This document shows, one piece after another, positions 11,080 to 23,360 of a stretch of DNA of 64,000 bases. Under the pieces are notes generated by a model that did no database searches, was not told the origin of the DNA, and saw nothing but the letters and a program-made list of their open reading frames with translations. Each line of letters begins with the position of its first letter. The first letter of the stretch is position 1. The position numbers and the translations under genes are program-made. Source of the DNA: Prosopocoilus inquinatus (lineage: Eukaryota > Arthropoda > Insecta > Coleoptera > Lucanidae). The stretch covers positions 24,329,001-24,393,000 of the forward strand of contig CM069877.1 in NCBI GenBank assembly GCA_036172665.1. The letters are read 5' to 3'.

Positions 11080-11263
11080 CCAACCATAGAAAACCACCAA
11101 TCAGACTTCAATATGCCGTAACGATCAATTGAAGAGAATACGATCTTTAGGAAATCAATTATTATGCTCGTTACATATCAATCGTAACACGCATAACAAT
11201 CAACATGAAACGCTTACAAAAGAAACCTAATTGACGTTTGATTGGAGGGTTTCTGTGGTTAGA
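11080..11263. repeat. Imperfect inverted repeat, MITE-like (copy 1)
   Basis: CCATAGAAAACCACCAATCAGA at the left pairs imperfectly with the right end near TTGATTGGAGGGTTTCTGTGG. A counterpart lies at about 57030-57212. Confidence 0.5.
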
Positions 11264-13380
11264 TAATTATTAAGATGATGGGCTTCGATATTTTAAATAG
11301 TAAGTCTACATCCAGCCATTTATCAGTCTTCATTTATTTTTGAATTAATTACAGGGAACTTGTGCTCATCTGAAATCGTTTCTCCTCCGTGTTAACTTTG
11401 AAACAAAATAAAACAGGAAATTCGTCAAAAACCAAATTAAAGTACCGAGTCCGAAGATAAAATTAAAATTTTATTCGTTCATTATATTATCTATTTTTTA
11501 CTTTTGTTTTTATGAGTTGCCTTTTTGTATTAAATTGCAAAACACCTTGTATATTAAAGGTGTAAAATTATTCGTCATTGCTAAGTATGAATAGTTAGCT
11601 ATTCTTGAATAAAGTTACGAATAATTCAAATAATTACCCAACTAAATAAATATTTATTCAAATAATGCCAAGTCGTAATAACAGAATCATCGGATCCTTT
11701 ACAAGATTTAATTTTCTGTTAAGTTTCTACGATAATTGTAGCACTCAAAAGAAAATTTGTGAGGTTTTTCGATCCTTCTGATGTAAGTTTCCTCTCATAG
11801 GAAATCTTGATAAGAATTTGCAAGAAATGTACAATAGCGGACAATAAAATCCAGGTACTTTATTTGGATAATGTTCATATTTCAGTTATTTATGTGCGAT
11901 TGTTTCTGAGTTGTACAAATTTCTATGTAAAATTCATGGATTTAGTAGTACAGGATACGCCTAGCCCTACAAATTCAGGGAAAACATCGACACCGGTACA
12001 TCTCTCTATTTCACTCGATATAATGTCAATGTGTTTAACCTTTCTTTCTGGCTTATTATTCATATGTGAATAAAATCTTTGAAATATCAAGATGGAGGTA
12101 TAACCTCCAGCACGAAAACCCGGTCCAATTTTTTAAACGGCAATTTTCCAGTAGGGCAAAACAAACTTTTTCAACACATGGACGGCACTCGGCATCGAAA
12201 TTAATAATATTATTTATTGCACTCATCAGAGTGTCACATTAAGAGTTGTTTTCTGACATTTTTAGGGCCAGTAATGTATATAAGAGCAGAGCAGGTACCT
12301 AAACATGTAATTTAGCAATCAATTAGCAATCTCTATTTTGTCCATGTTCAATTATTGAATATTTGGAATGTGAATGTGTGAATGTTGGCAAATTTTATAG
12401 TCCGAGAGTTAGTGGACTTTTCTGACAAAGTTACTCGTTATCGTTCCCGGGCAGTTCTGAAGGAGTCTTAACAACTGAGATGTTTCTCCAAATCTAGATT
12501 CGACTCTGTCCACGATAGCTACTTTCCATTTCAAGCTGTTATGCCCCAGGGTTTAAACCCTGAAGCCGCCCAAAGTTTCTTGTTTAATGGAATGCTCCCT
12601 GTGTTTTGTGAAAAGGAATACAGAGCTTGAAGTGCCTGAAGTGTTCGGAACAGCTCCTTTGTATAAAAGGAAAAAATCTGATGCATGTCGTTGCTGCGGA
12701 TTCTGACCCGTCAACCCAGTTATCAGAGTGAGCGAATTGTGGGTCCCAGGGTTCGCAGAAGGAATTCTTAAGAACGTCTGCACTCTAAAGTTAATCTACT
12801 TTCAATTACTGATTTATTGCATAGTAAAAAGGTCGTGAAGGGATAATGTACATACATTCATTAAAAATATTGCCATACATAAATTCGTTGAAGCCTAGAG
12901 AGAAAATAGGTTTTCAGAATCAATACAAACACCCTGCTTAGATTTGACGTCCTTTGTTTTAAAGGACGCCCACCATTTTCAGACTCAAAAATAAATCTTG
13001 TCCCATATTTTAAAATCAAGAGTAGAGGACAATAATAAGTATTTTTTATTTTTATTCATTTTTAAATAACTAAGTACTTACTATTGGCTTCAATTAAAGA
13101 CTATGATATGTTGCATATTAAAATTGCTCTTTTTATCGCATACAAAATAAAGCAAACAATAAATAAAGCAGCATTTAGGTGCCTACGAAACCCTCAGTGC
13201 TCAAGTCTGATTTGCACTTAAACAGGTTTTTATTAATAAATGACACTATTGATACCATAACAGAGAATTTTAACAACATGATGTCCCTTATTTTCATCGT
13301 TGGTTCTTTATTCTATCATATCAACAAATACAAAACGTAGAGCTGATAACCCCAACCTCACTTTATGTAAACGTCCAAAC

Positions 13381-14115
13381 CAAAGATAAAGGATCTAGGA
13401 AGATGTGACACTAAGGCCGAGTTAAGTGAACGGTCAAATTGCACAGAATCGTCAAGTCAACGATCCGACTAACCCCACTGACCAATCAGCAATTGAAAAA
13501 AGTGATCACGTGATTTGGTCTGACCACTTCGACCGTTCACTTACCGCAGCGTTAATAAAATAAAAATGGAACGAAGTTTAGTTCGCAAAAGTGACTCCAC
13601 CTGGATTTTGGGCACCGCAAATGCGGGAGTTTTAAACTTTAATGTTTTAAATAAATACTTATTTCAAAACTTATAAAGCAATAATATGCGTTTTAAATAT
13701 TCACGCTTTATTTCAAACTAAGAAATTGACAGATACAAAAACGAGAACCAAATTTCCTTTAAAAATACTAATAACTCACTGCATAAAAAATCAATAATTA
13801 TTCTGTGATTTTCGGGAGGATTCACACTTTAAACGATTCCTTGTCTCTTATATTTGTTGTTACTGCAACAATCACTGAACAGCGAAGTTTTTTGGACCTA
13901 GATATTTATATGCAGCTATGATGTTAATCGGAATATCGGCCGCTATCTTTGAATTGTGATTAATTTTTCACCATTGTCTCCATTTACAATAAAACGTATT
14001 ATTTTCTCTATTCCCTTCCCTTTTTTTTAAAAGTATCACAGTTATTGCGTACGATTGAATTCGATACAATATTCCTAGATTCAAGTGCCGAATCTTCTTA
14101 GATCCTTTATCTTTG
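13381..14115. mobile_element. Non-autonomous DNA transposon, 735 bp, 8-bp TSD
   Basis: The inverted ends begin CAAAGATAAAGGATCTA (one mismatch further in). GTCCAAAC is duplicated at 13373-13380 and 14116-14123, and the paralogue near 59363 has the uninterrupted site. An 8-bp duplication suggests hAT mobilisation. No coding region. It inserted after the segmental duplication. Confidence 0.85.
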
Positions 14116-14149
14116 GTCCAAACGTTAAAATTTCCTAATTTCTTATTAT

Positions 14150-15185
14150 AATTGCATGAAATTTACATGTAATTTATGACAAAACCTATTTTTCGACGTG
14201 TATAGCGAGCAAAAAGAATTACATGAATTATATATGTTGTCATTGACAACAAAGAGCAAGTTCTATTTCTCAAGGTTTTTGATGTGAAATTTTAGTAAAT
14301 TCTAGTAACTTTGATTATTGCTAAATAATTTTAGCTTGAAGATAGTTTAATCATTGATAACCAAGTGCTCTCTGTTTGGATGATACCCTTGATAACATAA
14401 TCCAACATTCCCAGCTATTCAAAGAAAATAACTGAAAGTTAGAAGCTTTAATAAGTTACCATTTTCACCAACATTAACATTCTAAATTACTGTTTAGTGC
14501 AACATCTTTTTATTAATATAATTGAAACGTGTATTGCGAATTACAATTCATGAATTTATACACACATGTTTACATGAATTTTTACGTGAAATTATTGGAA
14601 CATGTATTGCCGGCTTTAGGGATTGCTAAAATACAAGATCACCCGTCTTAAGCCGGCAATATATATTCCAATAATTTCACGTACAAATTCATATCAACAT
14701 GTGTGTATAAATTCATGAATTGTAATTCGCAATACATGTTTCAGTAATATTAATAAAAAGATGTTCCGCTAAATAGTAATTTCGAATGTTAATGTTGGTG
14801 AAAATGGTAACGCATTAATGCTTCTAACTTCAAGTTATTTTCTTTGAATAGCTGGGAATGTTGGATTATGTTATCAAAGGTATCATCCAAACGGAAAGCA
14901 CTTGGTTATCAATGATTAAACTGTCTTGAAGCTAACATTATTTATAAACATATACCCACATAAACTAGCTGAATTCGTTATTCATTCATCTGAGCCAACA
15001 GCCAAAGCAACAATCAAAGTCACTAGAATTTACTAAAATTCTACGTCAAAAACCTTGAGAAATAGAACTTGCTCTTTGTTGTCAATTTTACACGTATAAA
15101 TTCATGTAATTCTCTTTGCTCGCTAAACACGTTGAAAAATAGGTTTTGTCATAAATTACATGTAAATTTCATGCAATTTATGATC
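14150..15185. repeat. Long palindromic (foldback) element
   Basis: Two arms of about 470-540 bp are reverse complements around a short centre (14619-14641, GGGATTGCTAAAATACAAGA). The paralogue at 59410-59440 keeps only the centre and lacks both arms. Large palindromes are prone to such deletion. Confidence 0.8.
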
Positions 15186-15282
15186 GTCTATTGCGGGCTT
15201 TATAAAAAAATATCCACGTGAAATTTCAGACGTTTAAGCAATTTTATTTACGCTACGTAAACAAATTTTTTTAAAAACTTTC

Positions 15283-15400
15283 ATTATGCTTGACAGCAAG
15301 CATGACCGCCTTGCATGGGGGACTTATTAGGAGCAAATCCGCTTCAATTTGTCTATTCTACTGCAATGTCAGGTCAAAAAGCGATCGTAAGATGTCGTTG
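15283..15400 (+). mobile_element. Retrozyme fragment (family A), no ribozyme
   Basis: It matches the monomer from CTTTCATTATGCTTGACAGC to GATGTCGTTGTTTTTCTGT with about 8 % differences. The ribozyme half is missing. Absent from copy 2 of the duplication. Confidence 0.7.
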
Positions 15401-15404
15401 TTTT

Positions 15405-16206
15405 TCTGTAAACATTAGTAATCACAAAAGGGAGGATCTAAGAAAGTGAACTGCTTGAAACCAGTTTGAGACAGCGGCAGTTCGACTCGACGCGGGGGTC
15501 TAAATCGAAGCGTTAAATGTTCCGCCCGCTTATACGTGATTTTTAATCAATCAGTCTAATATCGCCACGGTAACAACGTGAATATAATTCCGGAAGCTAA
15601 TAACAGCTCTTTCTTGAATTTAGAAACAACAATTTAGTTGATTTGAATTAAATAGAAACACGACACGTCTCTGCAGCACACTCTCTCGTGCGCATCCTGT
15701 CCGAGCATCGCAGTCAATCGCGACATTATTGTGAATCATGCCATCCTAACGAATGCATTATTACTTTGGCTTACCGATTGTTCACTATCAGCTAGACGCG
15801 CTGCGCCGGCAAATATGAGGCGTGTACACAATCTATTTATAACATCGCACCGCTTCGTTGCAATAGCAAAGTTTTACACTTTTTTCTGTCCGCCAAGTGG
15901 TAATCACGCTGGTCGTGTGACCGCCGCATGGCTATTGCCACCGCTGCGCAATAAATATGCAGGTACAACGTGCTGTTTTCGCAAGCCAGAAAGAGGACAA
16001 ATGCATCGAAATCATATCGAGTGAAATGGAGAGATGTACGGTATTCTGTAATATGCTTTCCCAATAAGCGACGTACGTTTATATGGAGACGGCGTATCTT
16101 TACTTATATATCTATGGTAAAATGTGAATGCCGAAGGGAACACATGCTCTTTCTATTTCTCTACCCTAAGACCTGTTTACAACACTCAGAAGGTGAACAA
16201 ATACAC
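15405..16206. other. Unassigned, relatively GC-rich
   Basis: Richer in CpG than its surroundings. The overlapping open frames here resemble no family I know. 15905-16109 pairs with 59545-59749 in the duplicate. No splice-linked gene could be supported. Confidence 0.4.
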
Positions 16207-16218
16207 TACAATTTTTAC

Positions 16219-16436
16219 AGATAAAATAGCGACATCTTACAATCGCTTTTTGACCTGACATTGCAGTAGGATAGACAAATTGAAGCGGGATTTGCTCCTA
16301 ATAAGTCCCCCATGCAAGGCGCCCATGCTACGTATCTGCTGAAGAAGCCCCAAGCAGGGCTGAAACAGCTGTACAGAGGCTGCACGAGGTTTTCACTGCA
16401 ATCAAGAACGATTTGCACAAAAAATCTTTTCTAAAA
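16219..16436. mobile_element. Head-to-head retrozyme insertion with 12-bp TSD
   Basis: 16219-16327 is minus-strand monomer sequence and about 16329-16436 is plus-strand, including the ribozyme. TACAATTTTTAC is duplicated at 16207-16218 and 16437-16448. Both outer ends fall at nearly the same monomer positions as in the 8338-9653 array. Confidence 0.88.
16332..16380 (+). ncRNA. Hammerhead ribozyme (family A)
   Basis: GUAUCUG / CUGAAGA / AGCCC-CAAGCA-GGGCU / GAAA / ACAGCUGU / cleavage triplet GUA / CAGAGGC. One stem I mismatch; core intact. Confidence 0.88.
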
Positions 16437-16654
16437 TACAATTTTTACGTATACAAAATGTCACTAGCAATTCTGACGTTTAATCAATGATGTAATAAGG
16501 TTAGATGGAGTCTAGCAGCATTTTGAATAGGACTGCATCGGCAACATTAGAGAGAGAAAGATAATATGATATGCAAAAAACTAGCCATTCAAAAACAAAT
16601 CGCAATAAATATTTTGCATATTCAGAATGCATCTGAACTAAGCTTAATGCAAGT

Positions 16655-16740
16655 ACAAAGTTTTTTTAATCTCGAACCGGACAGAAATATGAAGGGAAAA
16701 CACTCAACGTTTCGCTGTAGATTTATAGCTTCAGGAGCCT
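16655..16740 (-). mobile_element. PLE terminal-repeat fragment with damaged hammerhead
   Basis: It is homologous to 54827-54919 (AAGTACAAAGTTTTTTTAAT, then CGGACAG, then the ribozyme). In the ribozyme (16701-16738, minus) the core CUGACGA has lost CGA. Probably inactive. Confidence 0.7.
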
Positions 16741-17885
16741 GACGAAGCTATAAATGTATTATTTTTAAATAGTGGGCTATGAAAACTAGAGAAATTATAA
16801 TTTTTGAAATCATCTGTCCAGTAGGAATTAAAAAAAAAACAATTTAATCGCTACGAAGAACCAAAAAATGAATAATCAAATACAGACATATTAAAGGTAT
16901 TTGATGATAAAAAAAATCGACAATTCAAGAAGTTAATAAAAAAAAGTTGTTATGTAGAGGAAAATGAGTTATTACTTAGATATAGTAGAAAGTTATTACT
17001 AATAAATAATAGTCCAGGACAGCTTAGAGACAATATTATAACCAACAATTTGTGTTGTTTGTTAAATTTTTATAGCACACTATTCAGGAGTAATACTGAA
17101 AAGTGAAAAAAATGATGTGCCAAAGGGAAAACCATGAATAGAAAGAGAAAGGTAAGAGATAGGTATAGGGAATGCTAATACAGTTCGAAAGAACATTTAA
17201 TTATGATTCTTACGGTATAGAAAAGTACTGGGTGTTCTATTTAAAAAAACATGACTTTTCGACAGTTGAAATCAGTTCGAATAGAAGTTACTTTTCAACT
17301 AGCCGTAAACGATTTTGTGTAAAATTAGGTATGATCTGAAAGCTTATGAGCATAGCCTACTACAGGCCAAAAATTGAAATTATGGCTTTTGTTACACAAA
17401 GATGGCAGCATCATAAACAAGGTACTACAACTTTAATCTTTTAAAAAAAAATGGAAATATCACTAAAACGGCTAATTTTTTTTGTATATAACATGTTACA
17501 CAAAATATTTTTAGAATTTCATGAAGATTTCAGAAATGCAATAAAAAAATGGGGTATTCCATTTAAAATAAGAAAGTTGACAGCAACTTCCGGTACAAGC
17601 AGAAGTATCCGAAAGTTGGAAATATTATATTTTAATAGATCATTATCTCTAACTTATAACCGCAAAATATGAAATAGAAATTCAAAGAGGAAGTCCGTAA
17701 ACTTTTAATGAATGGGTTGCCTGAATCTCCCTGTAGAATAAATGTTAATAAATGAAAGGGGGAAATTCTTATAACCCTTTTGTTTACTTCATCACTTATG
17801 TAGGACTGTACGAATTCCCCCCTTTTATTTATTTAAGAGATCTTTAAATTAGAGAATAACAGAAAATTACAGAATAACCAAAGGG
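16741..17885. other. Unassigned AT-rich sequence
   Basis: Two short segments near 17228 and 17552 resemble the ACTGGGTGTTCCATTTAAAA ends of the element at 25010-27640, so some of this is probably old foldback-element sequence. No gene supported. Confidence 0.4.
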
Positions 17886-18067
17886 CAATTCAAATATTTT
17901 CAATTTTCAAATAATTTAATGCCTCGATCTCATTAGGGGCTATTCTGCATCGAGTACTTTAAATTTAGAGATCTGTTGCTGTCTTTAAATTCAACGTACT
18001 TCATACACAATAATGAGACCGAGGCATTTACCTGATTTTATTGAAAATTGAAAATATTTGAACTGGC
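17886..18067. repeat. MITE-like inverted repeat, about 180 bp
   Basis: AATTCAAATATTTTCAATTT near 17888 and its inverse near 18064, extended by AATGCCTCG..TCTCATTA on both sides. Confidence 0.6.
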
Positions 18068-18834
18068 TTTTAGTTTTTCCTTATCGAAATTAAACAGGGC
18101 GTTCTTTTACTGTGTGCTAATATTTAAACCTGTAATACCTCGCCATAAATGGCATCGATTAAACTTATATGCCCTTAACACCAAGTTAATAGTTTTCGAG
18201 AAAAATGCATTGGAAAGTCTTACCAAACTGTTTGAAAACTGCTGGTATAGCTAACGACTGGATGGTACGCTGCCTTGCCAGTGTGAATGACGACCCGAAT
18301 GTAGGTTAGTGTTTTACGATGTCGTAAACGAACATCTGTTTGATTCGTATGAGGTCTATTAATAGTTCGTAACAGTCGAAACATTTTAAACGCGCCTGGA
18401 TTAATTAAAACAAGCGCCACATCGCTCCAAGTAATTACAATTTTAGGTATTTTCATATTATAAACCGACGATTATGATTACTGCATAAAAAATGCGGATG
18501 AGTTAAATAATGACATCACCGTCATTCATCGTTCCTTTTTCGGAATTTTTACCCTCACAAGTAATAAATTGCCTTTCTATTTCTAATTAAATAGATTAAG
18601 ATTTCTTTAATTTAATAAAATAAGTAGTAATTTATGTGCTGTTTGTACTGCTTAAAATCGGCCGCATTACGTAATCACACTAGGGAGAATAAAATAGCTG
18701 TTAAAACTGATATGTGCTCACTACCAATATGACTGACATTAAATTTATAATTTCTATTAATTCAATTATGAAATTCGGCCAAGTAAAGCATTTTTAACGG
18801 GCTTGCATTGCAAATTCCAAAATTTACAAATTGA
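18068..18834. other. Unassigned AT-rich sequence
   Basis: Nothing recognised beyond AT-rich non-coding DNA. Confidence 0.4.
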
Positions 18835-19143
18835 TTAATATCTTAAAACAAGCCTAATCATGCGAGGGGAATATGTCGGGGTATATTCTCCTTCTACCAC
18901 CGTACAGGCAGTGCCGGTTCCCGCTTGACGCTCAGTCGCTTCAATTTCAACAACCAACGATATACAAAACTTATGTAGATAATATTCTTTATGGAAAATG
19001 TTGTAGTGACGAGCAATATTATATCGTTTTGCGCTCAACAGTTTACCGCAAATAATACATTCTGCATTACCTGTACTGTTTATAAAACACAGGTATTTAA
19101 ATTCATAATTTTGGTTCATGTTTGTATTTCTCGAGAGCCACAC
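18835..19143 (-). pseudogene. hAT-type N-terminal zinc-finger fragment
   Basis: A 102-codon frame on the minus strand contains C-x2-C followed by H-x5-H (CIICGKLLS then RHYNIFHKEYY). This is the N-terminal zinc finger typical of domesticated or mobile hAT proteins of the GTF2IRD2/EPM2AIP1/SCAND3 type. Nothing of the catalytic region follows, and the sequence degrades after the finger. I read this as a fragment of a hAT transposase gene. It could be an exon of a derived host gene, but no partner exon is visible. Confidence 0.55.
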
Positions 19144-19915
19144 GTTTTATAACTTCTGTTGGTACACGATCGGCTGGCAGGCTGGCTCATTCTTATTGAC
19201 GTTTCATTGACGACTATGGAATAGTGGGAGATACTATAACGTGGCCCTTAATGTATTCTCGCATGCATTTGATAAAGTCGCAGTTTCGCATTTCTATTGA
19301 TGCTTTTTATAACGGCAATTTTTTGTGTTTTTACAATAGCGCGGCGGCCGCTGTAGCGCGTTTAAGGTAGGTCAGTATTACATTAGCGTTCTGCAGATAC
19401 AAAAAATTTGACAACCGAAGAAAGATTTGATTCGTAAAAACGCATATTAAGATCGTAGTGGCATTTACAAATAGTGAAAAAACAGATATTTTATTGGCTT
19501 TTATCTATTATTATAGTCTTATGTATTTTTTCTTATTATTTTTATTTATACTTATTTTTTCTTTAAAATATTGATTTTTTTGACACTTCATTAAAATTTG
19601 AAAGAAATTTCGTTCTTTTTACTTAATGCGAAATTTCTTGGAAATGTTATTGCATTTTCTGTTGAAACGTTTCACTTTAAAAATAATAAAATTTCCATAT
19701 TTCTTTGAAATTTTGACAACAGTATAACCTCAATAAAAGCCTGATTTACTGAATTTGTGGAAAGAGGCAGGAAATGTCAAATTCTTATCCAGATTTTATC
19801 GTCAGCTGCCGTACAGTATTTACGAATTGTCTTGATACTCATGATCAATTAATATAATTGATATCATCCAATTAATAATACATTTCTTTCAATTTTGATA
19901 TTCGTACTTGTTTAG
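19144..19915. other. Unassigned AT-rich sequence
   Basis: A short GC-rich patch (GCGCGGCGGCCGC) lies at about 19340. No gene or repeat supported. Confidence 0.4.
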
Positions 19916-19923
19916 TGAATACG

Positions 19924-20399
19924 CAGGGCCGGCGAAAGCAGGCGCTGCTACTGAGGGGGCGCCACGGCCGGTTTCTTAGCTTAAAACTAAAAAAAATGAA
20001 TTTAAAACATTAAGAAAAACATGTTTAAAACATAAAAATAAAGAACAAAAGTGTTCTTTTTTAGTTTAAAATTACAAGAAATGAATTTAAAATATTAGCA
20101 AAAAAAACATGTTTAAAACAGATGCTATGTTTTTAATTCGGTGTTTTAAACTTTCCAACCCTGGTTCTTTACGGAACTAAACAAGCTTTTCTAGCCAAAA
20201 TTTGTTGTTCAATATAAAATTTTAATTAGTAATATTTGCATTTTTGAATGTTATAAAATTGAGGTTATAAGACATACGTTCGTTAATCGTAAACTGTAAA
20301 TAGGTTATTTTTTATCGTACAAAAACACATACCCGAATCGTTACAGGGGCGCTTAAATCGAAATTGCATGCGGGCGGCAAATACTCTGCGCCGGCACTG
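19924..20399. mobile_element. Non-autonomous hAT element, 476 bp
   Basis: Ends CAGGGCCGGCG and CGCCGGCACTG are the typical short hAT inverted repeats. Flanks TGAATACG (19916-19923) and TGAACACG (20400-20407) are an 8-bp duplication with one change. Internal direct repeats contain AACATGTTTAAAAC. No coding frame. Confidence 0.8.
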
Positions 20400-20407
20400 T
20401 GAACACG

Positions 20408-21825
20408 GTATAGAAATAAGACTTTTGCGGAAAATAATTAATTTAAAAAAATCTGGAACTTTTTGGTGATCACTGTATACTTAACTCTTGGAGCACTGAT
20501 AAAGTGATAAGACAGTTTTTCTTCATTCCAAGCAAGAAATCGAGTGCTTCTTAAACTTAAAGGACCAAACTCGAGGACGTGTGAAAACAAATAGGGTGGA
20601 CTCTTATCAAGTGATGCAGAAAGTGTCCATGCGTTCTGCAAAACCCTCAAAAATACTTCATCAGCAATTTAATATCCTTTGAATGGCTTATTTGTAAAGA
20701 AACGAATCAAACGTTCAATTAGAAAATTCAAAATAAAAAAATGAAAACATATCTCTCTCTATTGTCATGTAATGTAAATTATTTATTTTTTTTTAATTTT
20801 CCCGTGCTTTAAACACAGTGAAACGATTGCATTAAGTGCGGTAAAACCCGTTAGACGTTTAACGAAACGAGGGTGAAAATTCGACAGTAGCAACCCTGGG
20901 TGGGGTAGGTTTGTATCTAACTGAAACCGGGATATTGACCAAATCAAGCAAGCATTGTTTACAAAAACCAGGATAATTATTAAACCAAAACTGATGTAAT
21001 TATTACTCAGGAGAAACTAAAATTTAACAAAAAAATAGGAATAAACAGAGAGAAAAGCGCCGGTGTTAAGAGAGCTAGTCAAAATTAATTAATGTAATAC
21101 TGGTCGCTACGGCAAACTATAATTTTTATGCGCACGAGGGCTGATTCGAGATATAATGCAAATTTGCAAAATGTCAATACCGCCCTTCGAAAGGGTCGCT
21201 CGCTTTAAACACGTACAAAACACATAAATTTGGGATTACTCACCCGTCGCAGAGAAATCTAGCTGAACCATGACTTGAAGCACTTACGCAATTATTTCGC
21301 ACAACTTTTCATTAATAAAATACATCGAGTCCGTTTAAATTACCAGATTTTTTCAGTATTCTCGTGCGCACGAAGCACCAACACATACCCACATTCACAC
21401 GCTAACCAGATAGAAGTAAAGTTAAAATTGGAAAGGAACTAGGAATTCGGATTAATTCGGAGCCCTCGGAACCTCACGACTTCCCCGCAATATTGCCAAG
21501 TGTGTGGTATTCTCTCCAAGCTTACGATATTTCTCTGAGCACAAAGATTTTTATTAGTCATAGGCACTATCCAATAAAATGAACTATCGCATTACTAAAT
21601 GTTCGTTCGAATATACAGAGTGATCAAAGTTACTTCCGCAATATTGCTAACTTCATTATTGGAGCTATGAAGTCGTTCAAATTTGCAAAAATTAACTGTT
21701 TTTATTCAGGTAGTGGCGGCTTTAGGAACGGACGAGCCAGGCAATCGCCCTTTTTTTAATATTTGCGTATCTATATAAAATGAACGTATTAAAAACCAAA
21801 AGTCAAAAATAAAGAGAAAAATGTT
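20408..21825. other. Unassigned AT-rich sequence
   Basis: No gene supported; short frames do not resemble known proteins. Confidence 0.4.
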
Positions 21826-21931
21826 ATAGTGCTTTCGATTCACTTGCACTCAACCCGTATTATCACATGACGTCAAAACAAGATGCTAATACCCTGAGTG
21901 CAATTAGTGCAAGTGAATCGAAAACGCTATT
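21826..21931. mobile_element. Short MITE, inverted ends TTTCGATTCACTTGCACT
   Basis: Inverted ends of about 22 bp around a 60-bp centre. The same family is seen degraded at 32024-32132, and its outer motif also at 4713-4838. Confidence 0.65.
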
Positions 21932-22240
21932 AGTAATTTGCAATTAAACAAATAGATCTTAATACTCCTCGAACAAATCGTGTCTTAAGACACAATTTTT
22001 CAGACCTGCTCTCATTATTAGAATAACATCCGTTGTATTAGGACTAGATTGTGTGGTTTCCAATAATGTTGTGCGTTTCCTTGAAATTTAAGTTGGATTG
22101 TAAACAATCGTATTCCTGTAACAAAAATGGTACAAATTTCAAAAATATGTACAGAGTACCGTAAACTTCCGACAAAGTCCAATAATGCCCCTTTAAATTC
22201 ATTTTATCAAGATCTTACGAAAGGTCTTACAGAAAGTTGT
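21932..22240. other. Unassigned AT-rich sequence
   Basis: Nothing recognised. Confidence 0.4.
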
Positions 22241-23360
22241 GCATGTTTTCATTCGGCATAATTTAAAATTATTTTCAAATATACGAGTTGTTTATTTAGT
22301 AAGTTACAAACTTAACTTATTGTTTTTTTTTTAATGAAACACTATATATTTTATTGCAGTTTCGGTTAGCCCTTGAAGAGACGATAAAAATGATATAGCA
22401 TTATACTTAGTTATTTTTATTTTTTACCGAGTTATTTTTAATTTTATGAAAAAAAATGGGTCATGTTTGATCGTCTGCCAAATTGTCAATTTTAATGATA
22501 CGACAATCAACCTTGGAACAAAATATTTCCAAATCTCTCTCTCTACTTTCACAATATTCATCATTTTTAAAAACCTAGCGTCTATCAACAACACTACGAC
22601 TCAGTTCGCGTATTGTAAAATTCATTTTTTTTTCAAATAGAACAGCCTGTATATTATAATATAATTTTCTACGAGCTTCCAATCGTTAAGTTCCTGTATT
22701 TATTCCATACTTCTATTGCAACCGCTAAAACAATGATAAAGAAATTGTTAATTTGAACAAAAATAAAGTGTTTGGATAAATGTCTTGAATGATACAACAG
22801 ATACAATATTTCTGAGACGAATAAAAATATTATACAACACGTCCCTTAAGTTGATTATAGAGAAGTGATAATAACTCAAAGTTAGAAATCTGAAGACCAT
22901 AAAATATGGTATGATAGGAAAGCTCGTCGAAAGAACTATCCAAATATACTATAATATACAGAGAGTGTCCCATTAAAAAAAATTACTAATTTTACAATAC
23001 GCGAACTGAAACATAGTGCTATTGATAGTCGCTAGGTTTTTAAAAATGATGAATATTATGAAAGTGGAGAAACTTAGAAATATTTTGGTCCAGGGTTGAT
23101 TGTCGTATCATTGGAATTGACAATTTCGCAGACAATAAAACTTGACAAATTTCTTGCAAAAAATTAAAAATAACTCGGTAGATACTAAAAATAAGTGAGT
23201 ATAATGTGATATTATTTTTATCGTCTCTTCAAGGGCTAACCGAAACAGCAATAAAATATATAGCTGTTCCATTTAAAAACTAATAAGTTAGGATTGTAAC
23301 TTATTAAATGAACAGCCTGTATATTTGAAAATGATTTAAATTATGCGGAATGAAAACCTA
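22241..23360. mobile_element. Foldback element with about 420-bp inverted arms
   Basis: 22241-22665 and 22948-23360 are diverged reverse complements, including CGGTTAGCCCTTGAAGAGAC and GACAATCAACC on both arms. The short spacer holds no gene. The inner ends carry ACAGCCTGTATATT, a motif common on insect foldback and MITE ends. Confidence 0.75.

Larger units (their letters stand above)
9654..16109. repeat. Segmental duplication, copy 1 (paralogue of 54404-59749)
   Basis: Direct-orientation homology with 54404-59749. By eye 9654 to about 12065 differs by roughly 1-2 %, while 12065 to 16109 differs by about 10 % or more with many indels. Copy 1 carries its own insertions (13381-14115, long palindrome arms, 15283-15400) and lacks the PLE, the 128-bp MITE and the terminal TA-flanked element of copy 2. 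No gene recognised; the 88-codon frames at 11807 and 57753 are simply paralogous. Confidence 0.9.

Noticed and set aside
11807..12073. 88-codon frame present in both duplicates (also 57753-58028) as a conserved gene
   Set aside because: Conservation is explained by the recent segmental duplication; no splice structure or family.
15731..16224. Overlapping frames of 75-97 codons in the GC-richer segment
   Set aside because: Three overlapping frames on two strands, none with a recognisable domain; the paralogue at 59545-59749 does not keep them intact.
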